This document shows, piece after piece, positions 50,792 through 59,012 of a stretch of DNA of 64,000 nt. The number at the start of each line of letters is the position of its first letter. Position 1 is the stretch's first letter. Made by a program: the position numbers and the translations under genes. This stretch comes from Kribbella sp. ALI-6-A. Lineage in GTDB: Bacteria; Actinomycetota; Actinomycetes; Propionibacteriales; Kribbellaceae. A model generated the notes under the pieces. That model did not search any database and had not been told where the DNA came from. It saw only the letters and a program-made list of their open reading frames with translations. The stretch is taken from the NCBI RefSeq assembly GCF_001984195.1, contig NZ_MTQN01000012.1:2232001-2296000 (forward strand). Direction: 5' to 3'.

Positions 50792-50800
50792 AATGAACCG

Positions 50801-52174
50801 TCAGTTGACGGCCGGGAGCTTCTCGAGCGCCGCGGCTACCGCGGCCTGGAGGTCGGCGTCGTTCCAGGCTCGGTCGGTGATGGTGCCGGACAGGTAGGAG
50901 TCGTAGGCGGCCAGGTCGAGGTGGCCGTGGCCGCAGAGGGCGGTGAGGATGACTTTTTCCTCGCCGGATTCCTTGCAGCGTTGGGCTTCCTCGATGGTGG
51001 CGGCCAGGGCATGGGTGGGTTCGGGGGCGGGGACGATGCCTTCGGTGCGGGCGAACAGGACGCCGGCGGCGAAGCACTCGGACTGGGGCTTGGCGATCGC
51101 TTCGATCTCGCCGGTTTCGTACAGGTGGCTGATCAGCGGGCTCATGCCGTGGTAGCGCAGGCCGCCGGCGTGGATCGGGTCGGGCACGAAGTCGTGGCCG
51201 AGGGTGTGCATCTTCATCAGCGGGGTCATGCCGAGGGTGTCGCCGAAGTCGTACGCGTATGTGCCCTGGGTCAGCGTCGGGCAGGCCTCGGGCTCGACCG
51301 CGCGGACGATCGGGGACTGGCGACCGGCCCACTTCTCCCGCAGGAACGGGAACGCCAGGCCGCCGAAGTTGGAGCCGCCGCCGGTGCAGCCGACGATCAG
51401 GTCGGGGTTCTCGCCGACCATCGCGAGCTGCATCAGGGCTTCCTCGCCGATGATCGTCTGGTGCAGCAGCACGTGGTTCAGCACCGAGCCGAGCGCGTAG
51501 TGCACGGACTCGTCCTGCACGGCCATCTCGACCGCCTCGCTGATCGCGATGCCGAGCGAACCGGTGGAGTCCGGGTTCTCGGCCAGGATCTTGCGGCCGG
51601 CCTCGGTCAAATCGGACGGGCTCGGGTGGACGGTTGCGCCGAACACCTCCATCATCGTGCGCCGGTACGGCTTCTGGTCGTACGACGCCCGGACCTGCCA
51701 GACCTCGCACTCCAGCCCGTACTGCGCGCAGGCGAACGCCAGCGCCGTACCCCACTGGCCGGCGCCGGTCTCGGTGGTCAGCTTCCGGATCCCGGCCTTG
51801 GCGTTGTAGTAGGCCTGCGGGACGGCCGTGTTCGGCTTGTGCGAACCGGCGGGGGAGACGCCTTCGTACTTGTAGTAGATCCGCGCGGGCGTATCGAGCG
51901 CCTTCTCCAGCCGGTGCGCCCGGTACAGCGGGCTCGGCCGCCAGAGCCGGTACACGTCGAGCACCTCACCAGGGATGTCGACGTACTGGTCCTGCGACAC
52001 CTCCTGCAGGATCAGGTCCATCGGGAACAACGGCGCCAGGTCCTCCGGTCCGACCGGCTGACCGGTCCCCGGATGCAGCACTGCCGGCGGTGGTGTCGGC
52101 AGATCGTGCAGCACGTTGTACCACCGGGTGGGCAGTTCGTCCTCGGGCAACAGGATCTTCGTCGGCGTCGTCAT
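50801..52174 (-). CDS. trpB2: TrpB2-type tryptophan synthase beta-like protein
   Basis: The product has 457 residues, the length of the TrpB2 group and longer than classical TrpB (~400). The PLP-binding Lys is in SPAGSHKPNTAVPQAYYNAK, the catalytic Glu/Gly segment is KLTTETGAGQWGTALAFACA and the PLP phosphate loop is VGCTGGGSNFGGLAFPF. N-terminal RPSPLYRAHRLEK is typical. It can join indole and serine, but it stands alone without trpA, so it may serve indole salvage or another beta-replacement. A hairpin follows its stop. Confidence 0.9.
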   Translation of the reverse strand: MTTPTKILLPEDELPTRWYNVLHDLPTPPPAVLHPGTGQPVGPEDLAPLFPMDLILQEVSQDQYVDIPGEVLDVYRLWRPSPLYRAHRLEKALDTPARIYYKYEGVSPAGSHKPNTAVPQAYYNAKAGIRKLTTETGAGQWGTALAFACAQYGLECEVWQVRASYDQKPYRRTMMEVFGATVHPSPSDLTEAGRKILAENPDSTGSLGIAISEAVEMAVQDESVHYALGSVLNHVLLHQTIIGEEALMQLAMVGENPDLIVGCTGGGSNFGGLAFPFLREKWAGRQSPIVRAVEPEACPTLTQGTYAYDFGDTLGMTPLMKMHTLGHDFVPDPIHAGGLRYHGMSPLISHLYETGEIEAIAKPQSECFAAGVLFARTEGIVPAPEPTHALAATIEEAQRCKESGEEKVILTALCGHGHLDLAAYDSYLSGTITDRAWNDADLQAAVAAALEKLPAVN

Positions 52175-52290
52175 GCAGCAAAGTTAGGCCCGCGCGGGTT
52201 CCCCGGCAATGCACCGAAGAGGAACTCATTGCGCACTTACCGCGCACTTCTCCGGACGCCCCGCGCGAAGCCACACCAGCTCGAAGCCGC

Positions 52291-53052
52291 CTACCACTGA
52301 CTCCCATCAGGACGGACCAGCAGCTCGCTCATCACGACCCGCGCCGGCCGGCTGACGATGAACGCGATGGTGTCCGCGATGTCCTCAGCCTCGAGCAACG
52401 TCGAATCCGCCCAGGAGTCCTTGTTCGCCTCGAGCACCTCCGCCCGGATGTGGGTGAACAGTTCGGTCGCGACCGGGCCCGGCTCGACCAGTGAGATCCG
52501 GACGTGCCGCCCGGCGACCTCCTGGCGCAGCGCCTCGCTGAAGGCCCCGACGCCCTGCTTGGTCAGGCTGTACACAGCAGATCCGGCCACTGGGAAGCGG
52601 CCCGCGAGTGAGCTGACGTTGACGATGTCAGCGGTACGGCGAGCGCCCGCAGCCGCAGTGAGCAGATGCGGCAGCGCGGCGTGGGTCGTGTAGAGCAGTC
52701 CCTGCAGGTTGATCCTGATCATCCGGTCCCACTCCTCGACCGGCGCGCTCTCGGCCGGGCCCAGCAGCATGATGCCGGCGTTGTTGACGAGCGTGTTCAG
52801 GCCGCCGAAAGTCTCGACCGTCTGCTCCACTGCGGCGGTGGCCTGCAGTTGGTCGGTGATGTCCGCCTCGATGGCGAGCGCCGTGCCGCCGTCGGCCCGG
52901 ATCCGCTCGGCGAGCTCGTCGAGGCGGTCCTTGCGCCGGGCAACCAGTGCGACGTTCGCGCCCTGGGCGGCGAGGGTGAGCGCGGTGGCCGCGCCGATGC
53001 CACCACTGGCTCCGGTGACGAGAACGGGCGTGTCGGTCAGCGAGATGCTCAT
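52291..53052 (-). CDS. Short-chain dehydrogenase/reductase (SDR)
   Basis: The product has 253 residues. Cofactor motif TGASGGIGAATALTLAAQG, NADP-type VALVARRKDRL, NNAGIMLLGP, catalytic Ser in IVNVSSLAGRFP and Tyr-x-x-x-Lys in VYSLTKQG. It resembles the YdfG/clavulanate dehydrogenase-like SDRs. It is divergent from the CGNR-type regulator at 53178, and a gap with two perfect inverted repeats separates them, so the regulator probably controls this gene. Confidence 0.92.
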   Translation of the reverse strand: MSISLTDTPVLVTGASGGIGAATALTLAAQGANVALVARRKDRLDELAERIRADGGTALAIEADITDQLQATAAVEQTVETFGGLNTLVNNAGIMLLGPAESAPVEEWDRMIRINLQGLLYTTHAALPHLLTAAAGARRTADIVNVSSLAGRFPVAGSAVYSLTKQGVGAFSEALRQEVAGRHVRISLVEPGPVATELFTHIRAEVLEANKDSWADSTLLEAEDIADTIAFIVSRPARVVMSELLVRPDGSQW

Positions 53053-53099
53053 GGTTCCTCCGTGGTTCGTGATCGGTGACCACAGGAGGATGACACCAT

Positions 53100-53131
53100 C
53101 GTAAGACTTACGGCAATGTCATGTGACATTG
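53100..53131. promoter_or_regulatory. Two adjacent palindromes in the SDR / CGNR gap
   Basis: CGTAAG A CTTACG (53100-53112) is a perfect inverted repeat. CAATGTCA TG TGACATTG (53114-53131) is a perfect 8-bp-arm inverted repeat right next to it. TTACGG recurs at 53141. The sites are far richer in A+T than the surroundings. The CGNR protein is the natural candidate binder. Confidence 0.65.
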
Positions 53132-53177
53132 GCGTCATTCTTACGGTGCTGTCAAGAATGGCGCTAGGCTGACTATC

Positions 53178-53765
53178 GTGACGAGCGACGAGCACCCGAC
53201 GAGCACCCAACGCCTAGGGGTGGATCAGGCGCCCAAGGGCTTGTCCGTGGTGCAGGACCTGTTGAACACGGCCGGTATGACCGTCGCGCCCTTGCCCGAT
53301 CTGCTCGCCGACGAGACGACGGCGCAGAGCGCGGTCGATGCGTCGATGCGGACCTGGGGCGAGCAGACCGGGCAGACGCCGGCCCGGATCTCGATCTCCC
53401 CGCAGGACCTGCCCGCTCTCCGTGAGCTCCGCGACCAGGTCCGCGGTTGGCTCACCGGCGAAGCCCAGGACAGCGCTCCGTCCCGGCTGGCAGTCGATAT
53501 CTCGTTCCGTGGAGACCGCTTCGAGTACGAGCCGCAGGGCGGTGGCGCTGCCGCGGTCGCCTCGTTGGTGCTCATGGAGGCATTGCTCGCCGCGCGCACC
53601 GGCACGCTCGCCCGCCTCAAGATCTGCCGGAACCCCGCCTGCGGCGCGGCGTTCTACGACCTGTCACGTAACAGCGCGCGGGTCTGGCACGACATGAAGA
53701 CCTGCGGCAACGTGATGAATCTTCGTGCCTCGCGGGCCCGCCGGAAAGACCCTTCGGCGACCTGA
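53178..53765 (+). CDS. CGNR zinc-finger regulator with N-terminal ABATE domain
   Basis: The product has 195 residues from a GTG at 53178; TAGGCT ends 7 bases before it and no SD is visible, so it is probably leaderless. Residues ~15-145 are the helical ABATE domain (SVVQDLLNTAG, LPALRELRDQVRGWL, LVLMEALLAARTGT). The end is the CGNR zinc-binding, DNA-binding domain: KICRNPACGAAFYDLSRNSA, then MKTCGNVMNLRASRAR. Here the usual RxWC is RVWHDM, so a His replaces one Cys ligand; zinc binding as C-C-H-C is plausible. It likely regulates the divergent SDR and itself. Confidence 0.88.
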   Translation: MTSDEHPTSTQRLGVDQAPKGLSVVQDLLNTAGMTVAPLPDLLADETTAQSAVDASMRTWGEQTGQTPARISISPQDLPALRELRDQVRGWLTGEAQDSAPSRLAVDISFRGDRFEYEPQGGGAAAVASLVLMEALLAARTGTLARLKICRNPACGAAFYDLSRNSARVWHDMKTCGNVMNLRASRARRKDPSAT

Positions 53766-53806
53766 CGCATCCGGCGCGCATCAGGCCGGCCGGCCCGAGG
53801 GGGGCA

Positions 53807-54376
53807 TCAGGTCGAGCGCCCGGTGAGCCGATCACGCAGCCGGTCCACCAGCCCGACCCCGGGCCCGACCAGCTTGTGGAACAGCGCTGAGTTCGGCGCG
53901 CCCGGATGCGGTCGTGTCGGAGCCGCCTGCTTCGCCACCTCCACCTTGTCCTTGAGGCTGACCAGCCGGTCCGCCGGGATGTTGGCTCGCAGCAGCGGGA
54001 ACTGTTCGCCCTCCTCGTCGCGCACGTGGTCGCGCAGTACGTCCCGCAGCTCGGCGACGGTCTCCATGAACTGCGGGTCGCCGGCGTCCAGGCCTTCCAA
54101 CCGCTTCATCAGCACCTCGAGCTCGTGGTGCTCCTGCTTGTCGTGCTCGACCGCTTCCTCGCCGTTCGGCAGGTGCTCACGCATCTCCGGATAGACGAAC
54201 ATCTCCTCGGCCACCGCGTGCCGCACCAGTTCGGCGATCAGCTGGTCGGCCGTCTCCCGCCGCTCCGCGGGGTCGGTGGTCGCGCTGAGCTGCGCGACGA
54301 GCTGCTCGAACTCCCGGTGATCCGCGGTCAGGACGTCGATCACGTCGTTCCCGGCCCCGGTCTGGCTGGCGTCCAT
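53807..54376 (-). CDS. Hemerythrin-like HHE domain protein
   Basis: The product has 189 residues. The four-helix bundle carries the di-iron ligand pattern: LTADHREFEQLV, LVRHAVAEEMFVYPEMREHL, DKQEHHELEVLMKRLE and LRDHVRDEEGEQFPLLR, i.e. His, His/Glu, His and His/Glu in order. Such proteins bind O2, NO or sense oxidative stress. A basic tail of ~50 residues follows. Cytoplasmic. No neighbour gives a clear link. Confidence 0.88.
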   Translation of the reverse strand: MDASQTGAGNDVIDVLTADHREFEQLVAQLSATTDPAERRETADQLIAELVRHAVAEEMFVYPEMREHLPNGEEAVEHDKQEHHELEVLMKRLEGLDAGDPQFMETVAELRDVLRDHVRDEEGEQFPLLRANIPADRLVSLKDKVEVAKQAAPTRPHPGAPNSALFHKLVGPGVGLVDRLRDRLTGRST

Positions 54377-54444
54377 CGTCTTCTCCTCGCAGGTGACGGT
54401 TGGACCCCTCGGTACCCGCCCCAGCAGCCAGTACGCCGAGCCGC

Positions 54445-54687
54445 TCAGCCGAGCTCCGACGCACTCCGCAGCCGCCCGATCGTGCGATCGCCACCCACCA
54501 CGTAGATCACGTCGGACGGCTGGTCGCGACCCAACGCCTCCGCCGGGCTCAGACCGGCGAGCTGCTTCGCCAGCATCCGCCCGATCATCTCGTGCGACAC
54601 CAGCAGCGGCCGGCGCGATCCGCTCCGGGCAACAGCGTCCAGCACCCGACCGGCCCGCCGGTCGGCATCCGAGTAGCTACGTTCCAC
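54445..54687 (-). pseudogene. Histidine-phosphatase (PGM-like) 3' remnant
   Basis: The 80-residue reading has the C-terminal half of a histidine phosphatase: RRPLLVSHEMIGRMLAKQLA, with the second catalytic His in VSHE, then a substrate strand. The N-terminal catalytic RHG motif and about half of the enzyme are missing upstream, and the preceding ~100 bases hold nothing that fits in frame. So it is a truncated gene left at the edge of the inserted region, next to the adenosine deaminase gene. Confidence 0.65.
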
Positions 54688-54731
54688 TCCGTCTGACCGT
54701 GGCGCGCCAAGTAGACCGCCTCGAACACCAA

Positions 54732-55790
54732 CTAGTACGCCGGAGCCGGCGCAGGTGTCGCGGAAGGCTGGTCCACGCCGAGCCAGTGATCGATGTCGGC
54801 CAGCAGACTCTTCTGAACGGCGTCCGGCGCGGTCGAGGCGAGCACCGAACCGCGCGCCAGGTCGGCGATCTCCTCGTCGGTGAAGCCGTGCACCGAGCGG
54901 GCGGTCTCGTACTGCTCCGCGAGGCGCGAGCCGAAGAGCAGCGGGTCGTCGGCGCCTAGCGCGATCCGCGCGCCCGCGTCGTACAGGTGGCGGAGTGGGA
55001 CGTCCTCGGCGCGCTGGTAGACGCCGAGCGAGACGTTGGACGCCGGGCAGACCTCGAGCGCGACCTGCGCGTCGACCAGTCGCTTGAGCAGCTCCGGGTC
55101 TTCGACGGAGCGGACGCCGTGGCCGATGCGCCCCGCGCCCAGCTCGTCCAAGCAGGTGCGGACGGTGGCCGGGCCGCAGAGCTCGCCGCCGTGCGGGGCC
55201 GCGAGCAGCCCGGCGTTGCGCGCGATGCGGAAGGCCGGGGCGAACTCCGACGTGGTGCCGCGCCGCTCGTCGTTGGACAGGCCGAAGCCGACCACGCCGC
55301 GGCCGACGTACTGGGAGGCGAGGCGGGCCAGCGTGCGCGCGTCGAGCGGGTGCCGGGTGCGGTTGGCGGCGATCACCACCTGCACCTCGATGCCGGTGGT
55401 GGCGGCCGCGTCGCGGGCGGCGTCCAGGACCAGGTCGGTGAACTCGGTGATGCCGCGGAAGCGGTTCGCGTAGCCGGACGGGTCGACCTGGATCTCCAGC
55501 CAGCGGGAGCCGTCCGCGGCGTCGTCCTCGGCGGCCTCGCGCACCAGCCGGCGTACGTCGTCCTCGGTGCGCAGCACGGACCGGGCGATGTCGTACAGCC
55601 GCTGGAACCGGAACCAGCCGCGCTCGTCGGCCGCGGACAGGTCCGGCGGCCAGTCGGTCCGCAGCGCGTCGGGCAGCCGGACGCCGTGCTTGTCGGCGAG
55701 CTCGACCAGCGTGAGGTGACGCATCGACCCGGAGAAGTGCAGATGCAGATGGGCTTTCGGAAGAAGCCGCAGGTCGCGTGGCGCCATCAC
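54732..55790 (-). CDS. add: Adenosine deaminase
   Basis: The product has 352 residues (ATGs at 55790 and 55787). Zn ligands: LPKAHLHLHFSGS (His-x-His), His in LLAAPHGGELCGP with Glu, and Asp-Asp in RIALGADDPLLFGS. Also IGHGVRSVEDPELLKRL. It converts adenosine to inosine in purine salvage. It is shorter at the N-terminus than mammalian enzymes, as usual in bacteria, and may accept adenine-type analogues. Same strand as aspC and downstream of it. Confidence 0.92.
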   Translation of the reverse strand: MMAPRDLRLLPKAHLHLHFSGSMRHLTLVELADKHGVRLPDALRTDWPPDLSAADERGWFRFQRLYDIARSVLRTEDDVRRLVREAAEDDAADGSRWLEIQVDPSGYANRFRGITEFTDLVLDAARDAAATTGIEVQVVIAANRTRHPLDARTLARLASQYVGRGVVGFGLSNDERRGTTSEFAPAFRIARNAGLLAAPHGGELCGPATVRTCLDELGAGRIGHGVRSVEDPELLKRLVDAQVALEVCPASNVSLGVYQRAEDVPLRHLYDAGARIALGADDPLLFGSRLAEQYETARSVHGFTDEEIADLARGSVLASTAPDAVQKSLLADIDHWLGVDQPSATPAPAPAY

Positions 55791-55847
55791 AGAAGGTTAC
55801 CGACCTTCACCCCGGCGCCGGAAACCGGGCGGTCCCCGGACCGCCGA

Positions 55848-55878
55848 ACGGCCCGCCGGAAACGATCCGGCGGGCCGT
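55848..55878. terminator. Hairpin after aspC
   Basis: ACGGCCCGCCGG (55848-55859) pairs perfectly with CCGGCGGGCCGT (55867-55878) over a 7-base loop. It lies 18 bases beyond the aspC stop and just upstream of add. Confidence 0.7.
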
Positions 55879-55896
55879 CGTACAACAGTTGAAAAC

Positions 55897-57090
55897 TCAG
55901 CCGAGCAGCTTGGCGATCCGCGAGACGCCCTCGGTCAGGTCGTCGTCGCCGAGCGCGTAGGACAGCCGCAGGTAGCCGGGGGCGCCGAACGCCTCACCCG
56001 GTACGACGGCCACCTCGGCCTCGTCCAGGATGATCTCGGCCAGCTCCGCCGAGGTGGCCGGGGTGCGGCCGTTGATCTCCTTGCCGAGCACGCCCTTCAC
56101 CGACGGGTAGGCGTAGAACGCGCCGGTCGGCTCCGGGCACTCGACGCCGGGGATCTCGTTCAGCATCGACACCATCAGCTTGCGGCGCCGGTCGAACGCG
56201 ACCTTCATCTCGTCGACCGCGCTCAGGTCACCGGCCAGCGCGGCGATCGCGGCCCGCTGGGCGACGTTGTTCACGTTCGAGGTCTGGTGCGACTGCAGGT
56301 TGGTCGCGGCCTTGATGACGTCCTTGGGGCCGATCATCCAGCCGACCCGCCAGCCGGTCATCGCGTACGTCTTGGCGACGCCGTTCAGCACGACGGTCTG
56401 GTCGGCGATCTCGGGCACGGCCACCGGCAGCGAGGTGAACTTGGTGTCGCCGTAGGTCAGGTGCTCGTAGATCTCGTCGGTGATCACCCAGATGCCGTGC
56501 TCCAGCGCCCAGCGGCCGATCGCCTCGATCGCCTCCGGGGTGTCCACCGCGCCGGTCGGGTTCGACGGGGAGCAGAACAGCAGCGCCTTGGTCTTCTCGG
56601 TCCGGGCCGCCTCCAGCTGCTCGACGGTGACCAGGTAGTTCTGGCTCTCGTCGGCCAGCACCTCGACCGGGACGCCGCCGGCCAGCTGGATGGTCTCCGG
56701 GTAGGTCGTCCAGTACGGCGCCGGCAGCAGCACCTCGTCGCCCGGGTCGAGCAGGGTGGCGAAGGTGTTGTAGACCGCGTGCTTGCCGCCGTTGGTCACC
56801 AGGACCTGGGCCGCCTCGATCTCGTAGCCCGAATCCCGCTTGGTCTTCTCGACGATCGCCTGCTTGAGCTCGGGCAGACCACCGGCCGGGCTGTAGCGGT
56901 GGTTCTTCGGATCGCGGGCGGCCGCGACGGCCGCCTCGACGATGTAGTCGGGCGTCGGGAAGTCCGGTTCGCCGGCGCCGAAGCCGATCACCGGACGACC
57001 GGCCGCCTTGAGCGCCTTGGCCTTGGCGTCGACCGCCAGGGTGGCCGACTCGGAGATTGCACCAATCCGTGCAGAGATGCGGGAAGCCAT
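55897..57090 (-). CDS. aspC: Aspartate aminotransferase (class I)
   Basis: The product has 397 residues from the ATG at 57090. Features: RPVIGFGAGEPDFPTPDYIV, substrate and PLP contacts LVTNGGKHAVYN, FCSPSNPTGAV, ITDEIYEHLTYG, the PLP Lys in NGVAKTYAMTGWRVGW, and Arg in GYLRLSYALG. It transfers the amino group of aspartate to 2-oxoglutarate. Its place next to tRNA-Trp-secE-nusG is conserved in actinomycetes. Confidence 0.93.
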   Translation of the reverse strand: MASRISARIGAISESATLAVDAKAKALKAAGRPVIGFGAGEPDFPTPDYIVEAAVAAARDPKNHRYSPAGGLPELKQAIVEKTKRDSGYEIEAAQVLVTNGGKHAVYNTFATLLDPGDEVLLPAPYWTTYPETIQLAGGVPVEVLADESQNYLVTVEQLEAARTEKTKALLFCSPSNPTGAVDTPEAIEAIGRWALEHGIWVITDEIYEHLTYGDTKFTSLPVAVPEIADQTVVLNGVAKTYAMTGWRVGWMIGPKDVIKAATNLQSHQTSNVNNVAQRAAIAALAGDLSAVDEMKVAFDRRRKLMVSMLNEIPGVECPEPTGAFYAYPSVKGVLGKEINGRTPATSAELAEIILDEAEVAVVPGEAFGAPGYLRLSYALGDDDLTEGVSRIAKLLG

Positions 57091-57266
57091 GGCCCCATCC
57101 TGGCACCACCGGGCGCGCGGTGACATCTCGGTATCGGTTGGTGACACCTCGACCGCCCGGGAGCGGGGAACGATCGCGGGGTGGGTGGCGTTTGTACCCG
57201 GTGAAGGCTGTATGGTTCTGCTCGCGGTACGGCGCCCGGCGGGGGTCGTGGCGGGGAGAGCCTCAG

Positions 57267-57296
57267 TTCGACCAGGTGGCTTCCACCCCGTACACT
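57267..57296 (+). promoter_or_regulatory. Likely promoter of tRNA-Trp and secE
   Basis: TTCGAC (57267-57272) and TACACT (57291-57296) with an 18-base spacer, 85 bases before tRNA-Trp. The 290-bp gap 57091-57381 also holds the aspC promoter; nothing else is seen in it. Confidence 0.5.
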
Positions 57297-57381
57297 CTTC
57301 TAGTCCGGGCGTAGATGGCCCTGATCCGGCATGCCCTGAAGGATGTCGATCGAGGTCAGCGGCGTCCGGGAGAGATTGCAG

Positions 57382-57454
57382 AGGGCACTAGCTCAACTGG
57401 CAGAGCATCGGTCTCCAAAACCGAAGGTTGGGGGTTCAAGTCCCTCGTGCCCTG
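57382..57454 (+). tRNA. tRNA-Trp (anticodon CCA)
   Basis: The acceptor AGGGCAC pairs with GTGCCCT (57447-57453), discriminator G. The anticodon stem TCGGT/ACCGA holds loop CTCCAAA, anticodon CCA. It precedes secE, as in most actinomycetes. Confidence 0.96.
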
Positions 57455-57509
57455 CAACTCCTGACCGGCGCAGGGCCGGTCAGGCCGCCGCTAGCGAAAG
57501 AGGTAGGTC

Positions 57510-57752
57510 GTGACGGAGACGCGCACCCCGGCACCGTCCGGCGCCGGTCAGCCTGCGGAAAGCAAGTCGGGCAACCGGCTGCTGCGGTTCTACCGCCAGG
57601 TGGTCGCCGAGCTCCGCAAGGTCGTCTGGCCGACGCGCAAGCAGCTCTCCACCTACTTCGTGGTCGTGCTGACCTTCGTGGTGTTCGTCATCGCGATCGT
57701 GTCCGTGCTCGACCTGGCCTTCGGCTGGGCGATGTTCAAGATCTTCGGCTGA
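57510..57752 (+). CDS. secE: Protein translocase subunit SecE
   Basis: The product has 80 residues from a GTG at 57510 (AAAGAGG RBS). A short hydrophilic N-terminus, then RFYRQVVAELRKVVWPTRKQ, the conserved amphipathic helix, and one membrane helix (STYFVVVLTFVVFVIAIVSV). It clamps the SecY halves in the plasma membrane. Single-helix form, as usual outside enterics. It follows tRNA-Trp and precedes nusG. Confidence 0.96.
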   Translation: MTETRTPAPSGAGQPAESKSGNRLLRFYRQVVAELRKVVWPTRKQLSTYFVVVLTFVVFVIAIVSVLDLAFGWAMFKIFG

Positions 57753-57827
57753 CGTTCCCGCCGAGGCGATCCACCGGCCGAGCGGTCGACCACGAGCTGA
57801 CCGCCACAGACAACACCCGATGCACAG

Positions 57828-59003
57828 ATGACGGAGTACAACGTGTCCGAGCGTGACGACGAGGTCCTCGACTTCGAGGACGACTTCGACTTGTCCGCTG
57901 TCGCCGACGACGATGACGACGTCGAGCTGGATCTGGATCTCGACCTGGACCTCGACGACGACGATGACGAGGTCGTGATCGCCGATGACGACGACGACGA
58001 CCCGTTCGTCGACGTCGCCGCCGAGACCGAGTACGCCGCCGACGACGAGGCCGAGGACGGCGCCGCCGACTCCGACGACTCCGACGACGAGCCGGTCGTG
58101 ATCGTGGCGGCGGCCAACGCCGCCGAGGACGACGAGGTGGTCACCACCGCCGACGTCGAGGACGCCACCGAGGAGCTCGGGGCGCAGACCGCCGAGACCG
58201 CTCCGGACGACACCGAGGAGCCGGCCGGCACCGACGAGGTCGTCTTCAGCTCCGCCGGTGAAGACGACGACGAAGACGACGACGAAGCCGACGACGCGGA
58301 CATGGACGCCTTCGCGGCGACCGCCGCCGCCTCCGCCGCGACGGACGACGACGAGGCCGAAGAGGCCGAGCCGGAGGAGCCGGGCGACCCGCTGGAGGAG
58401 CTGCGCAGCACGCTGCGCTCGCAGATCGGCGACTGGTACGTGGTGCACACGTACTCGGGGATGGAGAACCGGGTCAAGTCCAACCTGGAGAACCGGATCA
58501 CCTCCCTGAACATGGAGGACTACATCTTCGAGATCGTCGTGCCGACCGAAGAGGTCGCCGAGATCAAGAACGGGCAGCGCCGGATGGTGAAGCGCACCGT
58601 GCTCCCCGGCTACGTGCTGGTCCGGATGGACCTGACCGACGAGTCCTGGTCGACCGTGCGGCACACGCCGTCGGTGACCGGCTTCGTCGGCAACAGCCAA
58701 AAGCCCGTACCGCTCAGCCTCGAAGAGGTCGAGAAGATGCTCGCTCCGGCCGTCGTGGCGGCGGCCGAGGCGGCGGCAGCCGAGACGGGTGCCGCACCCA
58801 CCAAGACCGCGGCCAAGAAGAAGGTCGAGGTCGCCGACTTCGGTGTGGGCGACTCGGTCATGGTGGTCGACGGGCCGTTCGCGACCCTGCACGCCACGAT
58901 CACGGAGATCAATGCCGACGCCCAGCGGATCAAGGCGCTGGTGGAGATCTTCGGCCGGGAAACCCCGGTGGAACTCAGCTTCAGCCAGATCCAGAAAGTC
59001 TAA
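57828..59003 (+). CDS. nusG: Transcription termination/antitermination protein NusG with long acidic N-terminus
   Basis: The product has 391 residues, about twice a typical NusG. The ATG at 57828 or a GTG five codons later could serve. Residues ~8-190 are almost only Asp, Glu, Ala, Val and Ser, with runs of up to nine acidic residues. The NGN domain starts at about residue 198 (DWYVVHTYSGMENRVKSNLE, VLPGYVLVRMDLTDESW), and the C-terminal KOW is GDSVMVVDGPFATLHATITE, ending VELSFSQIQKV. It binds RNA polymerase and ribosomal S10 or Rho. Acidic extensions are known in actinobacteria, but this one is long. Confidence 0.93.
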   Translation: MTEYNVSERDDEVLDFEDDFDLSAVADDDDDVELDLDLDLDLDDDDDEVVIADDDDDDPFVDVAAETEYAADDEAEDGAADSDDSDDEPVVIVAAANAAEDDEVVTTADVEDATEELGAQTAETAPDDTEEPAGTDEVVFSSAGEDDDEDDDEADDADMDAFAATAAASAATDDDEAEEAEPEEPGDPLEELRSTLRSQIGDWYVVHTYSGMENRVKSNLENRITSLNMEDYIFEIVVPTEEVAEIKNGQRRMVKRTVLPGYVLVRMDLTDESWSTVRHTPSVTGFVGNSQKPVPLSLEEVEKMLAPAVVAAAEAAAAETGAAPTKTAAKKKVEVADFGVGDSVMVVDGPFATLHATITEINADAQRIKALVEIFGRETPVELSFSQIQKV

Positions 59004-59012
59004 GGACCCGAA

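Larger units (their letters stand above)
49000..50800. other. Gene-free debris region, right part (1.8 kb)
   Basis: Several long frames exist on both strands but all are Arg/Pro-rich shadows. The region holds a PPK2 fragment (49422-49463), element copies 3 and 2, a short GCCCGNNN array (49776-49806), and two tandem minisatellites (50189-50265, 50324-50434). It ends in the terminator of the trpB2 gene. Confidence 0.7.

Noticed and set aside
36700..54731. Integrative element with integrase and att sites
   Set aside because: No integrase, transposase or flanking direct repeats could be found; the tRNA genes in the window are not adjacent to the inserted block.
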